From Paenibacillus_Z sp042653205 (GTDB taxonomy: Bacteria > Bacillota > Bacilli > Paenibacillales > Paenibacillaceae), in the NCBI RefSeq assembly GCF_042653205.1, contig NZ_JBHSHY010000015.1, positions 58,143 through 122,142 of the forward strand: a stretch of 64,000 nucleotides of DNA, given 5' to 3'. Of the stretch, positions 32,655 to 41,559 are shown piece by piece (position 1 is the stretch's first letter; each line of letters begins with the position of its first letter). The notes under the pieces were generated by a model. It was not told where the DNA came from. It made no database searches and worked only from the letters and a program-made list of their open reading frames with translations. The position numbers were made by a program, and so were the translations under genes.

Positions 32655-34451
32655 ATGGGGAGATATCGATGGAAGAAATGGCGGAAATTCCTCCTCTGGC
32701 TGCTCGTGATCGCGGTCGTCCTCTGGTACGTGCTGACCGGCGGGCCGACGGTTCTCTCGGTGGCGCTGAGCATTCTCAGCCTGCTGCTGCAGCTGCTTTT
32801 TGCCATGACCTTCATGATCGTGCAGTTCGTCGCGCTCTTCTGGTTCCTGGCGCGGGGGCGGACGTATTGGATTCTGCCCGGCGAAACGGGCGCGACCTGG
32901 GACGATTACCGGGGCAATCCCGAAATCGTGGACAACGCGAAGCGGATCGTGACGCTGCTCGGCGGCGTCAAGGATTTCAAGGAAATGGGCGGCGAGGCGA
33001 TCCGGGGCTTCCTGCTGTGCGGGCCGCCGGGCACCGGAAAGTCTTATCTGGCGCAGGTCATCGCGAACGAAGCGCAGGTGCCGTTCGCGTACGCGTCCGC
33101 GCCGAGCTTTCAGAACATGTTCTTCGGCGTCGGCAACATGAAGGTCATGCGGCTCTATAAGAAGGCCCGCAATCTGGCGAAGGTGTACGGCGCCTGCATT
33201 ATTTTCATCGATGAAATCGACGCGATTGGCATGAGGCGCAACGGCGCGGGCGGCGGCGGCATGCTCGGGATGATGGGCATGGGCGGCGGCTCCGGGCTCC
33301 TGAACGAGCTGCTGCTGCAGATGGACCCGCCCAATATCGATAACGGCAAAATCGCGAAGCTGCTCCGCTCGCTCGGCTTGCGGCGCAAGAAAGCGGAGCG
33401 TCCGGCGGTGCTGACCGTCGCGGCGACGAACCTGCCGGATGTGCTGGACCCGGCGCTGCTCCGTCCGGGCCGGTTCGACCGGCAGCTGTGGGTCGACGCG
33501 CCGGATTATGACGGCCGGATCGATATTTTCCAGTACTACTTGAAGAAGGTCAAGCACGACGAGACGCTGACGCCGGCGAAGGCCGCGCTCGACACGATCG
33601 GCTACAGTCCGGCGCAGATCAAGCATATCGTCAACGAGTCCGTCGTCATCGCGCATCAGCGCGGCGCGCCGCTGGCGAGCTACCTGGACTTCCGGGTCGC
33701 CATGGAGACGTACGAATGGGGCCTCAAGCAGCCGCTCCGCTCGATGAGCGAGGACGAGAAGCGCAACGTCGCGTATCATGAGGCGGGCCACGCGGTCGCC
33801 CAATATTTGCTCAAGCCGCACGAGCGCGTCTGGAAGGTGACGATCATCCGGCGCGGCAGCGCGCTCGGCCTGGCGGCGACGAAGCCGACGCACGAGCGGT
33901 ACAACCGGAGCGACAGCGAGATTTTGGCAGGCATCCAGGTGTGCCTGGCCGCCCGGGCGGTCGAGGAGGAGTTCCTTGGCAAGAAGCTGAACGGCGTCAC
34001 GTCCGACCTGCAGCAGGCAACGTCAATGGCGGGCGCGTATCTTGGCATGGTGGGCATGGGCGACGAGCTGTTCAGCTTCCTCGCGGCCGGCTCGCATCAG
34101 GAAGCGCTGAAAATGCTCCGTCCGAAAATCAACGAGCTGCTGAAGGATCAGATGCAGCAGGTGAAGAAGCTGGTGAAGGACCACGCCGATTTCGTGCACC
34201 TCATCGCGGAGGAGCTGCTGAGGCAGGGGGACTTGACGGGCGAGGAGATCGAGGGGCTTTACGTCTCGCTGTACGGCCGCACGCGGCCGGAGCCGCCGAA
34301 GGTATCGGCGTCGGGGCCGGAGACGGGCGGGAACGGCGCTTCGGCGAAAGCGCCCGAAGCGGCGGCGGAGGAACCGGAGCCCGAGCCGGAGCCGTCCGGC
34401 GAGGAAGAGGCCGGGAGCGGGGAGCCGGAGGACGATAAATGGAGCCGATGA
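32655..34451 (+). CDS. FtsH-like membrane AAA+ metalloprotease
   Basis: 598 aa. Two N-terminal membrane helices (about 12-30 and 38-65), then an AAA+ module with Walker A 'CGPPGTGKSYL', Walker B 'IIFIDEIDAIG', a Gly/Met-rich insertion ('GMLGMMGMGGGSG') in the pore-loop region and arginine fingers in 'LLRPGRFDRQLW'. The C-terminal M41 domain has zinc site 'HEAGH' and the third ligand Asp in 'GVTSDLQQAT'. The tail is an acidic, Pro/Glu-rich stretch (residues ~545-598). Without the usual FtsH extracytoplasmic loop it looks like a paralogue rather than the housekeeping enzyme. Predicted to degrade membrane or misfolded proteins using ATP. Confidence 0.9.
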   Translation: MGRYRWKKWRKFLLWLLVIAVVLWYVLTGGPTVLSVALSILSLLLQLLFAMTFMIVQFVALFWFLARGRTYWILPGETGATWDDYRGNPEIVDNAKRIVTLLGGVKDFKEMGGEAIRGFLLCGPPGTGKSYLAQVIANEAQVPFAYASAPSFQNMFFGVGNMKVMRLYKKARNLAKVYGACIIFIDEIDAIGMRRNGAGGGGMLGMMGMGGGSGLLNELLLQMDPPNIDNGKIAKLLRSLGLRRKKAERPAVLTVAATNLPDVLDPALLRPGRFDRQLWVDAPDYDGRIDIFQYYLKKVKHDETLTPAKAALDTIGYSPAQIKHIVNESVVIAHQRGAPLASYLDFRVAMETYEWGLKQPLRSMSEDEKRNVAYHEAGHAVAQYLLKPHERVWKVTIIRRGSALGLAATKPTHERYNRSDSEILAGIQVCLAARAVEEEFLGKKLNGVTSDLQQATSMAGAYLGMVGMGDELFSFLAAGSHQEALKMLRPKINELLKDQMQQVKKLVKDHADFVHLIAEELLRQGDLTGEEIEGLYVSLYGRTRPEPPKVSASGPETGGNGASAKAPEAAAEEPEPEPEPSGEEEAGSGEPEDDKWSR

Positions 34452-34468
34452 GCGTTCGGCAGCAGCCA

Positions 34469-34510
34469 GCGGCAGCAGGCGCAAGGGGATTCCCTTGCGC
34501 CTGCTGCCGC
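34469..34510. terminator. Perfect 19-bp hairpin between convergent ftsH-like and amidase genes
   Basis: GCGGCAGCAGGCGCAAGGG, loop GATT, exact complement. No U-tract on either side; placed to stop both transcripts. Confidence 0.6.
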
Positions 34511-34540
34511 GGCATATGCCGACGCCGGCTTGCGCGCGGA

Positions 34541-36598
34541 TCAGTCCGTCGCGCGGTTATAGAACTGTTGCCATTGCTTCCACCACGAGCCATACAGGAA
34601 ATTGGTCATGACGTTGACCGCGTGGTCCACTTCCCGCTGGGTCGAGAAGTTGCTGGCGTAGACGGCAAGCGCGTCGTCGTACGCTTGGCCGCTCGCATGC
34701 TCCGCTGCAGCGTCGTCGAGCAGCGCCTTGAGGCGGTCCTTGACGGCCATGCCCGGCGCGACGCGGGCGAGCGTGGCTTGCTCGAAGGCGTAGCCCATCT
34801 GGATCAGCTGTTCCTCGGTGAAGGCGTTGCCCGTAATCTGCAGGTTGAAGGGCTGGCCGTTCGTGCCCTCGGCCGTCCGGTAGCCGGCCGGCACCGTGAT
34901 GCTCGGATAACCCGCTTTGGCGGCGATGCCGGTCGTCGAGCCGTTCAGCCCGATCAAGGCGTCGAGCTGGTATTTGTCCAAGAGATAATTAATGCCGTTC
35001 TTCCTGGAATACTGAATGTCGGCGGCGCGCTGCGCCTGATAGGTCTGGTAGTCCGCGGAGCCGGGCGTCATGTCGTAGCCCTGCGATTCTTGCAATATGC
35101 TCTGGCCGTATTTCAAGACGTCCAAATGCGTTCCGTTGTAGGCGATGACGTCCTGCAAGCTCTTGATCACCGTCTTCTTGTCGCTGGCGAAGGCGTTCTG
35201 CGACTGCAAATAATGGTCGATGTCCTGCTTGAAATCGTAGTAGAGCACCTTCGACGCCGGCGCGGGGGCAAGCTCCGAGGACAGGCCGCCGCCGTTCGCG
35301 GCGAAGACGAGCCGGGCGCCCTGAGCCCGAAGCGTCTGCAGGACGTTTTGGAACGAGGCGTACAAGTCGGGCTGCCTGTCTTTGTCGGGAACGGCGTACA
35401 CGCCGAGTACCTTTCCTTTCAGCCCGTCCTTCTTCAGATAAGCCGAATAGTCCTCCACACGCGCTTCCAGGTAGGCTTGATCGACTTGAATCTCGTTGTC
35501 GACGCCCATGTTGATGTGGATGTCGTCCGGGTCGTAGCCCTGCATGGCCGTCAGCAGGGCGGCCACGTCGGATACGCTGCGGCCCATCGGACCGGCCGTG
35601 TCCTGGCTGTGCGACAGCGGAATGATGCCGTTGCGGCTGACGAGGCCGACGGTCGGCTTCAGCCCGACCAGCGAGTTGGCGGCGGACGGCGAGAGGATGG
35701 AGCCGGATGTCTCCGTGCCGATCGTGATGGCCGCAAGCGCCGCCGCCCCGCTCGCGCCGGAGCCGGAGGAGGACCCGGAGACGTCGAGCACGCCGGGCAA
35801 GTACGGATTCAGCACTTGTCCATGCAGGGTGGAATAGCCGTTGCGCATGCCCTGCGCGATGAAATTCGCGAATTCGGACAAGTTCGTCTTGCCCAAAATG
35901 ATCGCGCCGGCTTCTTTCAGACGGCCAGCCAAGAACGAATCCCGGACGGGGTAATTGTTGGCCAGCGCGATGGAGCCGGCCGTCGTCGGCATGCCGTCCT
36001 CGGCCGCCGTGCCGATGTTGTCCTTGATCAGGACGGGGATGCCGAACATGCCGGCGGCTTTGGAGGGATCCGCTTTGACAGCCGCGTCGGCTTCGCGGGC
36101 GAGCCGAAGCGCGTTCGGATTGACGATGGCGACCGCGTTCAATTTGACGGTATGGGAATTGTACAGCGCGATGCGGGCCAGGTACATGTTGAGCAGCTTC
36201 TCGTACGTGAGCTTCCCGTCCCGCACCATCGCCTGCATGTCCGCGATCGTCGCCTTCTCCAGGTCGATCGTGAGCGTATCCAGCGCCACGCGAAGCGCAA
36301 GCCGGGTTTCGTTGATCCTGTCGACTGGAGTTGCCGGCGAGACCGTCGCCACCATGGCAAGCGCATACTTGACGTTAGCCGCGTAGCCGGCAGGGTAGCT
36401 GCCGAGCTTCAAGCCTTTGGCTTCCGCAACGACGGTCTTCAAGTCGTTCAGCGCCGCGGTGGTGGTCGTCGCTTCGACAATGGCGCCGTTCGCGTCGAGC
36501 GCGAACGCCGTGGCCGCGTTGCCGAACAGGAAGCAGCACAGGACGGGGGCCGCCAACGCTCTGGCCGCGCTCCGTTTTCGGGTTCCGACGTGTAGCAT
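34541..36598 (-). CDS. Secreted amidase (amidase-signature family)
   Basis: 685 aa. A signal peptide ('VLCCFLFGNAATAFA') precedes an ~80-residue helical N-terminal region and the amidase-signature enzyme. The catalytic triad is visible: Lys in 'PVLIKDNIGT', cis-Ser and Ser nucleophile region in 'GSSSGSGASGAAA' and 'IGTETSGSILSPSA'. These hydrolases cut amides or release ammonia from peptides and aryl amides; substrate unknown. GGAGGATG precedes ATG 36598. A hairpin with a minus-strand T-run sits about 250 bp upstream, so a leader RNA is possible. Confidence 0.9.
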   Translation of the reverse strand: MLHVGTRKRSAARALAAPVLCCFLFGNAATAFALDANGAIVEATTTTAALNDLKTVVAEAKGLKLGSYPAGYAANVKYALAMVATVSPATPVDRINETRLALRVALDTLTIDLEKATIADMQAMVRDGKLTYEKLLNMYLARIALYNSHTVKLNAVAIVNPNALRLAREADAAVKADPSKAAGMFGIPVLIKDNIGTAAEDGMPTTAGSIALANNYPVRDSFLAGRLKEAGAIILGKTNLSEFANFIAQGMRNGYSTLHGQVLNPYLPGVLDVSGSSSGSGASGAAALAAITIGTETSGSILSPSAANSLVGLKPTVGLVSRNGIIPLSHSQDTAGPMGRSVSDVAALLTAMQGYDPDDIHINMGVDNEIQVDQAYLEARVEDYSAYLKKDGLKGKVLGVYAVPDKDRQPDLYASFQNVLQTLRAQGARLVFAANGGGLSSELAPAPASKVLYYDFKQDIDHYLQSQNAFASDKKTVIKSLQDVIAYNGTHLDVLKYGQSILQESQGYDMTPGSADYQTYQAQRAADIQYSRKNGINYLLDKYQLDALIGLNGSTTGIAAKAGYPSITVPAGYRTAEGTNGQPFNLQITGNAFTEEQLIQMGYAFEQATLARVAPGMAVKDRLKALLDDAAAEHASGQAYDDALAVYASNFSTQREVDHAVNVMTNFLYGSWWKQWQQFYNRATD

Positions 36599-36850
36599 GG
36601 GATCATCCTCCATATATGTAAGATTAAATGACATAAAGAATATAGTACAAGCCGCGCGAACGTTCAAAAGACGGAACGGCGATGAAAGCGGTAACAATTA
36701 TGGTTTATGTAATATATGCTTAATAATACGCATGATATCGCTATCTGTTGAATATTCGATGCAGCGGCCTCTATCCGCAACCCGATGGAAGTGGCATGCG
36801 GCATCGCGGATGGTTAGGTTAGGTAACGTTACATGAAGATAGCAAGCCAA

Positions 36851-36890
36851 AAAAACCTTCCGGGTGCGCACAGGCGTCCGGAAGGTTTTA
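36851..36890 (-). terminator. Minus-strand terminator-like hairpin upstream of the amidase gene
   Basis: AACCTTCCGG/CCGGAAGGTT around a 14-nt loop; on the minus strand it is followed by T7. No convincing gene ends here. Upstream on the same strand a stem CGCG-GACGGG/CCCGTC...CGCG (36880-36990 region) can form, so it could be a leader terminator for the amidase transcript. The interval 36599-36850 shows nothing else. Confidence 0.4.
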
Positions 36891-37023
36891 TGATCGCGGA
36901 TCTGACGGGTTTGTATGCGCCGTGCCTCGTCTCTTGCTTCACGTCTCGTATAAATCTCGCCCGTCCGCGACAGATCGTACCCGGCAATCGCCTGCATTTT
37001 ACCATATCCTGCCGGGACGCGCG

Positions 37024-37052
37024 TGGCAGAGAGCGCCGCGCCTTGCTATAAT
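37024..37052 (+). promoter_or_regulatory. Promoter of modA
   Basis: Extended -10 TGCTATAAT (37044-37052) with a weak -35 TGGCAG (37024-37029), 17-bp spacer. Confidence 0.6.
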
Positions 37053-37084
37053 GATACGATCGGATTATGGGAGGGCTGTAGGAC

Positions 37085-37924
37085 ATGGTAGGGAAGAAAA
37101 AACGGCTCGTCCTGTTCCTGCTGACGGCGCTTGCCGCCGCGTCGGCCGGCTGCGGCAGCGCGGGGGACGGCGGCGAAAGCGCGCCGAACGGCGCTTCGGC
37201 GGGCTCGGAACCAGCGCGGGCGCGGGTCGAGCTCGTCGTCTCGGCCGCGGCCAGCCTGGCGGACGCGCTGCAGGACCTGAAGCCCGCCTTCGAGGCTGCC
37301 AACGACGGCATCGCGCTGACCTATAATTTCGGGGCGTCGGGTACGCTGCAGAAGCAAATCGAGCAGGGCGCGCCCGCCGATGTGTTCCTGTCCGCATCGA
37401 TCCGCAATATGGACGCGCTGCTGGACGAGGGGCTCGTCGATCCGGCGCGCGAAGGCAGCCTGCTCGCGAACGAGCTCGTCGTCGTCGTGCCCGCGGGAAC
37501 GAAGGGCATAAGCGGGCTCGGCGACCTGGCGGGAGCCGGCGTGAAGCGGCTCGCGATCGGCATTCCGGAGAGCGTCCCGGCGGGCGGCTACGCCAAGGAA
37601 GCGCTGACGAACGCCGGGCTGTGGGAGAAGCTGCAGCCGAAAACGGTGCAGGGCAAGGACGTCCGGCAGGTGCTGCAGTACGTCGAGACCGGCAACGCGG
37701 ACGCGGGCTTCGTCTACAAGACGGACGCGCTGGCATCGAAGAAGGCCGGCATCGCCTTCGTCGTGGATCCGGGGCTCCATGCGCCGATCCGGTATCCCAG
37801 CGGCGTGCTGAAGGCGAGCAAGCATCCGGCCGAAGCGGCGGCGTTCTACGATTATTTGCGGTCGCAGGCCGCGGCGGACGTGTTCGCGAAGCACGGCTTC
37901 TCGGTGGCGGATGACAGGAAGTAA
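37085..37924 (+). CDS. modA: Molybdate ABC transporter substrate-binding lipoprotein
   Basis: 279 aa. Lipobox 'ASAGCG' (Cys ~23), acidic linker, then the ModA fold: 'VVSAAASLADALQDLKPAFE', 'YNFGASGTLQKQIEQGAPAD', 'VVVVPAGTKGI' and 'ESVPAGGYAKEAL'. It captures molybdate or tungstate outside the cell. No modB or modC lies nearby; the ABC ATPase downstream is on the other strand and of another type. So this is a stand-alone modA, or its partners lie elsewhere. Confidence 0.9.
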   Translation: MVGKKKRLVLFLLTALAAASAGCGSAGDGGESAPNGASAGSEPARARVELVVSAAASLADALQDLKPAFEAANDGIALTYNFGASGTLQKQIEQGAPADVFLSASIRNMDALLDEGLVDPAREGSLLANELVVVVPAGTKGISGLGDLAGAGVKRLAIGIPESVPAGGYAKEALTNAGLWEKLQPKTVQGKDVRQVLQYVETGNADAGFVYKTDALASKKAGIAFVVDPGLHAPIRYPSGVLKASKHPAEAAAFYDYLRSQAAADVFAKHGFSVADDRK

Positions 37925-38022
37925 GCGCGGAGGAGTCGGGGGGCATGGGAAAGCATGCCGCTCGGCCTGTTCGGCCGCGATGCACGGTCCCGGCGGCGGG
38001 GCTCCGCTGCGCCCCGGAGGAA

Positions 38023-38066
38023 GCAAACACGCGGAGGGTTCCCCGGGGAACCCTCCGCGTGTTTGC
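38023..38066. repeat. 44-bp perfect uninterrupted palindrome
   Basis: Two 22-bp arms (left begins GCAAACACGCGGAGGG) meet at CCCCGGGG with no spacer. It lies between the convergent modA and ABC-ATPase genes and may terminate both, though no U-tract follows. No gene is seen in 37925-38233. Confidence 0.9.
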
Positions 38067-38233
38067 GTTGCGGCGGGACGCTGGCCGCGTCCGGCACGCG
38101 TCATTATTGCTGCGCGCGCGCATCTTCGCTCGCCTCGTGCAGCCTGCGTTTTTTGCAGCGCTCGCTGCAGCTGTAAACCCCGCTCGGCGCGCTGACTATC
38201 CGGCAAGACGCTTGCCGCGCATTTTCGCGCCCA

Positions 38234-39010
38234 TCAGTCCGCTACGCGCACATACACCCGCTCGCCGTGCTTCTCGACCGCCACCGGCGACTCGAAGAAC
38301 GCGCTCAGGCCGTCCGTCGTCAGGACGTCCTCCGTCCGGCCGCTGCGCACGACTTCGCCCCCGCGGATGAGCAGCGCGTGCGTGAACGCCGGCAATATCT
38401 CCTCCGTGTGGTGCGTGACGTAGATCAGCGTCGGCGCGTCCTCGCTTCCGGCCAGGTCCCGGATGCTGGCGAGCAGCCGTTCCCTGGAGAAGAGATCGAG
38501 CCCGTTGCACGGCTCGTCCAGAATCAGGATGCGTGGCTTCGCCATGAGCGCCCGCGCGATGAGCAGCTTTTGCTTCTCGCCCTGGGAGCAGGTGCGGAAC
38601 TCGCGGTCCCACAGATGGGCGCAGCCCAGCTTCGTCATGAGCTCGCGGGCGACATCCAGCTCCTCGTCCGACACGCGCTCGTACAGTCCGATGGTGGCAT
38701 GCTTGCCGCTGATGACGATGTGCTGCGTCCGGTCCGTGGCGTACAGCTTCTCCTGCAGCGACGTGCTGACCCAGCCGATCTCCTTGCGGAGCTCCCGCAG
38801 GTCGACTTCGCCGAAGCGCCGGCCGAGCACGCTGACGGTGCCTTCGGACGGCCAGAAATACCCGTTGACGAGATTCAGCAGCGTCGTCTTGCCGGAGCCA
38901 TTCAAGCCCAGCAGCGCCCAGTGCTCGCCCGGCGCGACCTGCCAGCTCACGTCCTTCAGCAGCGTCAGCCGCTCGCGCCGCCATGTGACATGTTGAATAT
39001 CGATGATCAT
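38234..39010 (-). CDS. ABC transporter ATP-binding protein, YlmA-like
   Basis: 258 aa. Walker A 'LGLNGSGKTTLLNLV', signature 'CSQGEKQKLLIARAL' (degenerate LSGGQ; reads CSQGE), Walker B 'RILILDEPCNGLD' and switch His in 'IYVTHHTEEI'. It has no permease gene beside it. Orphan ATPases with this signature (YlmA group) have unassigned roles. ATG 39010 is where homology to ABC ATPases begins; AAAGGAG is about 15 bp upstream. Upstream, 39011-39138 holds nothing recognisable. Confidence 0.85.
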   Translation of the reverse strand: MIIDIQHVTWRRERLTLLKDVSWQVAPGEHWALLGLNGSGKTTLLNLVNGYFWPSEGTVSVLGRRFGEVDLRELRKEIGWVSTSLQEKLYATDRTQHIVISGKHATIGLYERVSDEELDVARELMTKLGCAHLWDREFRTCSQGEKQKLLIARALMAKPRILILDEPCNGLDLFSRERLLASIRDLAGSEDAPTLIYVTHHTEEILPAFTHALLIRGGEVVRSGRTEDVLTTDGLSAFFESPVAVEKHGERVYVRVAD

Positions 39011-39138
39011 GAGAAATGCGTCAAACTCCTTTCGCGATGCCTTGCTTGCCAGTATGCTTGCGGCCGCGGCGAGGCGCCGGCCGTCTCTTTGCCCATTGTA
39101 CGCCTGTCTGCGCGATTCCTCAATCGTTCGGATGACGC

Positions 39139-39318
39139 TTACGCCGTCTCCGGCCCGCGCGCCAGCATGGATTCGCGCGGAAGCAGGGAGGCGCGGCCGC
39201 CGGGCGGCGGCAGGAACGCGCGAGAGGCGACGAGGCAATTGGCGCCTTGGGCGTCCAGCAGCCGCCCCGTCGGCCGCCGGCCGGCTGTCGGCGCAAAGAG
39301 CGGTACGAGGTACCGCAT
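39139..39318 (-). CDS. Small ORF, hypothetical
   Basis: 59 codons, ATG at 39318 and TAA at 39139-39141, 41 bp downstream of the MFS gene in the same direction. The peptide is moderately hydrophobic and Pro/Arg-rich ('MRYLVPLFAPTAGRRPTG', 'GANCLVASRAFLPPPGGRAS'). I do not recognise it. The ribosome site is weak (AAGG about 15 bp away). Its coherent composition suggests it could be translated with the transporter. Confidence 0.35.
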   Translation of the reverse strand: MRYLVPLFAPTAGRRPTGRLLDAQGANCLVASRAFLPPPGGRASLLPRESMLARGPETA

Positions 39319-39358
39319 ATGGGGCCGCCGGCCTTCTTTCGCCCGCCTTCCGCCGCGC

Positions 39359-40768
39359 CTACGCCCGCTGCGTGTCGGCGCCGGGGGCTGCCGCCGGCCG
39401 CGCTGCTTTGCGCCGTCGGCCGAACGCTGCCCAGACGAACACCAGGTTCAGCGCGCAGAGCGCCGCGAGCGCGAAATAGACGTTGCCGAACACGGCGGCC
39501 GCGCCAGAGTGGCCGAATACGCCGAACGCCGGGGAGGCGCTGCCGCTTGCGGCGCCGTCGACGATCTTGCTCACGACGGCGCCGGCGATCGCGCAGGAGA
39601 GGAAGTTCCCGAGCGTCAGGATGCCCAGCCCGACGCCGGTCTGCCCCGCGGGCAGCGTCGAGGCGACGAGCTTCGTCATCGCCGCCTGGTAGAACGCGGC
39701 GCCGACGTTGCCGAGCACGAGGCAGGCCGCGATGTAGCCCGCCGCGCCGCCGCTGAACAGCGAGAGCGTCAGCTGGCCGGCCGCGAGGAGGATGAGTGCC
39801 GCGACGATGATGAATAGGCTGCCGCGGCGGTCGGCCAGCTTGCCGCCGTAACGGCCGAAGACGGCGGCGCTCATGGCGGCCGGGAACATCAAGAAACCGA
39901 TCGCCGATGTGCCGAGGCCGTTCGCCGCGCTCAGCAGCATCGGCGTGACGAAGGTGACGGTGAACGAGACGGCGTAGGCGAGGAAGCTGCTGAACAAGCC
40001 GCCGCGAAATCCGCCGCTGCGGAAGACCGCCGGCTGCACGAACGGCTCCGCGGTCCGGACGATCCGCAGGACGAAGAGCGCGAGCAGCAGCGCGCCGGTC
40101 AGCGCCAGCCAGCCGCTCCACTGCGTGATGCCAAGCATGCAGAGCGTGACGGAGCCCCCGAGCAGCAGCGCGCCGAGCAAGTCGAACGTGCCGCTCCGGG
40201 TGGTTTCGTCCGGCAGCCACTTGCGCAGATGCGGCAGCGTCGCCAGCGAGCCGATGGAGATGAGGAAGAGGTAGCGCCAGTCGAGCCAGCCGGACACGAA
40301 GCCGCCGACGATCGGCCCGACGCCGGACGCGAACGCGATGGCCGAGGCGAGGATGCCGAGCACGCGGCCCCGGCCTTCCGGCGCGAACAGCCGGACCGGC
40401 ACGATCATGGCGAGCGCGGGAATGGAGGACGCGCCGGCGGACTGGACGAAGCGGGCGGCCAGCACCGTCGCGAAATTCGGCGCCAGGAAGCCGAGAAGCG
40501 AGCCCGCGGCGAAGAGCAGCAGCCCGATCGTGAGCAGCCGGCGAAGCGGATACCGGTCCGCCAGCTTGCCGTACGTGAGCGATCCGACCGCGTAGATGAT
40601 CGAGTAGCCGGTAATGACCCAGCCGGCTTCGGACGGCAGCAGGCCGAACGCGCGCGAAATGTCCGGCAGGGCGATGTTGAACATCGTGACGTTCATGACG
40701 GAGAAGAGCAGGATGAGGCAGAGCAGGCGGATAAGCTTATCCGAGTGGGGTTGGGAATACGATGCCAT
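39359..40768 (-). CDS. MFS drug exporter, DHA2-like
   Basis: 469 aa, about 14 predicted helices. 'FNIALPDISRAFGLLPSEAGWV' spacing (start 'FNIALPDISRAFG'), motif A 'YGKLADRYPLRRLLTIGLLL' and motif C-like 'FASGVGPIVGGFVSGWLDWR' are typical of the 14-TMS DHA2 drug:H+ antiporters (TetA(L)/QacA group). ATG 40768 follows AGAAGG. An operator GTTAG-N6-CTAAC lies 70 bp upstream, and the gene for its probable TetR-type repressor precedes it. Confidence 0.88.
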   Translation of the reverse strand: MASYSQPHSDKLIRLLCLILLFSVMNVTMFNIALPDISRAFGLLPSEAGWVITGYSIIYAVGSLTYGKLADRYPLRRLLTIGLLLFAAGSLLGFLAPNFATVLAARFVQSAGASSIPALAMIVPVRLFAPEGRGRVLGILASAIAFASGVGPIVGGFVSGWLDWRYLFLISIGSLATLPHLRKWLPDETTRSGTFDLLGALLLGGSVTLCMLGITQWSGWLALTGALLLALFVLRIVRTAEPFVQPAVFRSGGFRGGLFSSFLAYAVSFTVTFVTPMLLSAANGLGTSAIGFLMFPAAMSAAVFGRYGGKLADRRGSLFIIVAALILLAAGQLTLSLFSGGAAGYIAACLVLGNVGAAFYQAAMTKLVASTLPAGQTGVGLGILTLGNFLSCAIAGAVVSKIVDGAASGSASPAFGVFGHSGAAAVFGNVYFALAALCALNLVFVWAAFGRRRKAARPAAAPGADTQRA

Positions 40769-40836
40769 GGACGATCGGCCTTCTTTCGAGTGAGAGTGGG
40801 CTTGCAAGACAGGTGTGTTGAACGTACGGGACGTTA

Positions 40837-40852
40837 GTTAGCGGTCACTAAC
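40837..40852. promoter_or_regulatory. TetR-type operator at the MFS gene
   Basis: GTTAGCGGTCACTAAC: GTTAG-N6-CTAAC, matching the site in front of the tetR gene. Confidence 0.6.
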
Positions 40853-40896
40853 ATACAGGGCGTAAAAAAACGGCCTAAGCCGTCAGAAGCGATCCG

Positions 40897-41502
40897 TCAG
40901 CGCGGAGATAGGGCGCGCGCGAACAATTTCGCGCCGTTGTCGACGAAATCGGCGATCGGAAGCCCTGCCAGCAAATTGGAGCCGCCAGGCACCCGGCTGA
41001 GAAACGCGCCGTGGTGAAGCCACAGGTAGGAAGCCGCGTTCGTGGCGGGATCGACATCCGCCAGCTTGCCCTTCTCCTTCATCGCCGCCAAATAACCGGT
41101 CAGCATCTCCTGTAGCGCGAGGGGGTGCTTGCGGATCCGTTCGGCAAGGCTCGGGATCGACCGGCTCTCCGACTGGAAGATGAGCAGGATGCGGCTGTTG
41201 CGCTCCATCAGCTCGTGATACGTCGCGCCGATCAGGCGCAGGTCCTGTTCAAGCTCCCAGACGATCCGTTCGGCGAACAGCTTGCGGAATTCCACCGTGT
41301 AGTAATACCGGTCCACGGCTTCCTCCAGCATGTTCAGCTTGCTGCCGAACTGGCGGAACAGCGTCATTTCGCTGACGCCGGCTGCGGTCGCGATGTCCTT
41401 CGTCGACGCGCCCTTATAGCCGCGTTCGGCCATCAAGTCGACGGCGGCGTTCATGAGGCGCTCCCGGGTACCCGATATGTCGCGGGCGTCGTTCTCTGTC
41501 AC
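40897..41502 (-). CDS. TetR-family repressor
   Basis: About 201 aa. N-terminal HTH 'TKDIATAAGVSEMTLFRQFG' (residues ~35-55) is the TetR signature; the C-terminal ~140 residues are helical ligand-binding/dimerisation domain. I prefer the GTG at 41502, which has AAAGGCGG 6-7 bp upstream; the ATG at 41523 touches the operator and has no ribosome site. It probably represses itself and the downstream MFS exporter via GTTAG-N6-CTAAC sites. Confidence 0.87.
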   Translation of the reverse strand: MTENDARDISGTRERLMNAAVDLMAERGYKGASTKDIATAAGVSEMTLFRQFGSKLNMLEEAVDRYYYTVEFRKLFAERIVWELEQDLRLIGATYHELMERNSRILLIFQSESRSIPSLAERIRKHPLALQEMLTGYLAAMKEKGKLADVDPATNAASYLWLHHGAFLSRVPGGSNLLAGLPIADFVDNGAKLFARALSPR

Positions 41503-41527
41503 TGTCGTTCCGCCTTTCTGCATGAAT

Positions 41528-41543
41528 GTTAGTGCTAACTAAC
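41528..41543. promoter_or_regulatory. TetR-type operator at its own gene
   Basis: GTTAGTGCTAACTAAC (extended arms TGTTAGT/ACTAACA). It lies just downstream of the predicted start of transcription. Confidence 0.65.
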
Positions 41544-41559
41544 AATCTCGGATGAGGTT

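Noticed and set aside
36698..36997. 99-codon minus-strand ORF before the amidase gene
   Set aside because: It has an AGGA-type ribosome site but runs through a strong hairpin-plus-T7 terminator and shows no protein-like hydrophobic pattern; I treat the region as a possible RNA leader instead.
38234..39010. ABC ATPase as ModC partner of ModA
   Set aside because: Opposite strand, lacks the C-terminal MOP/TOBE extension of ModC, and its CSQGE signature points to the YlmA group.
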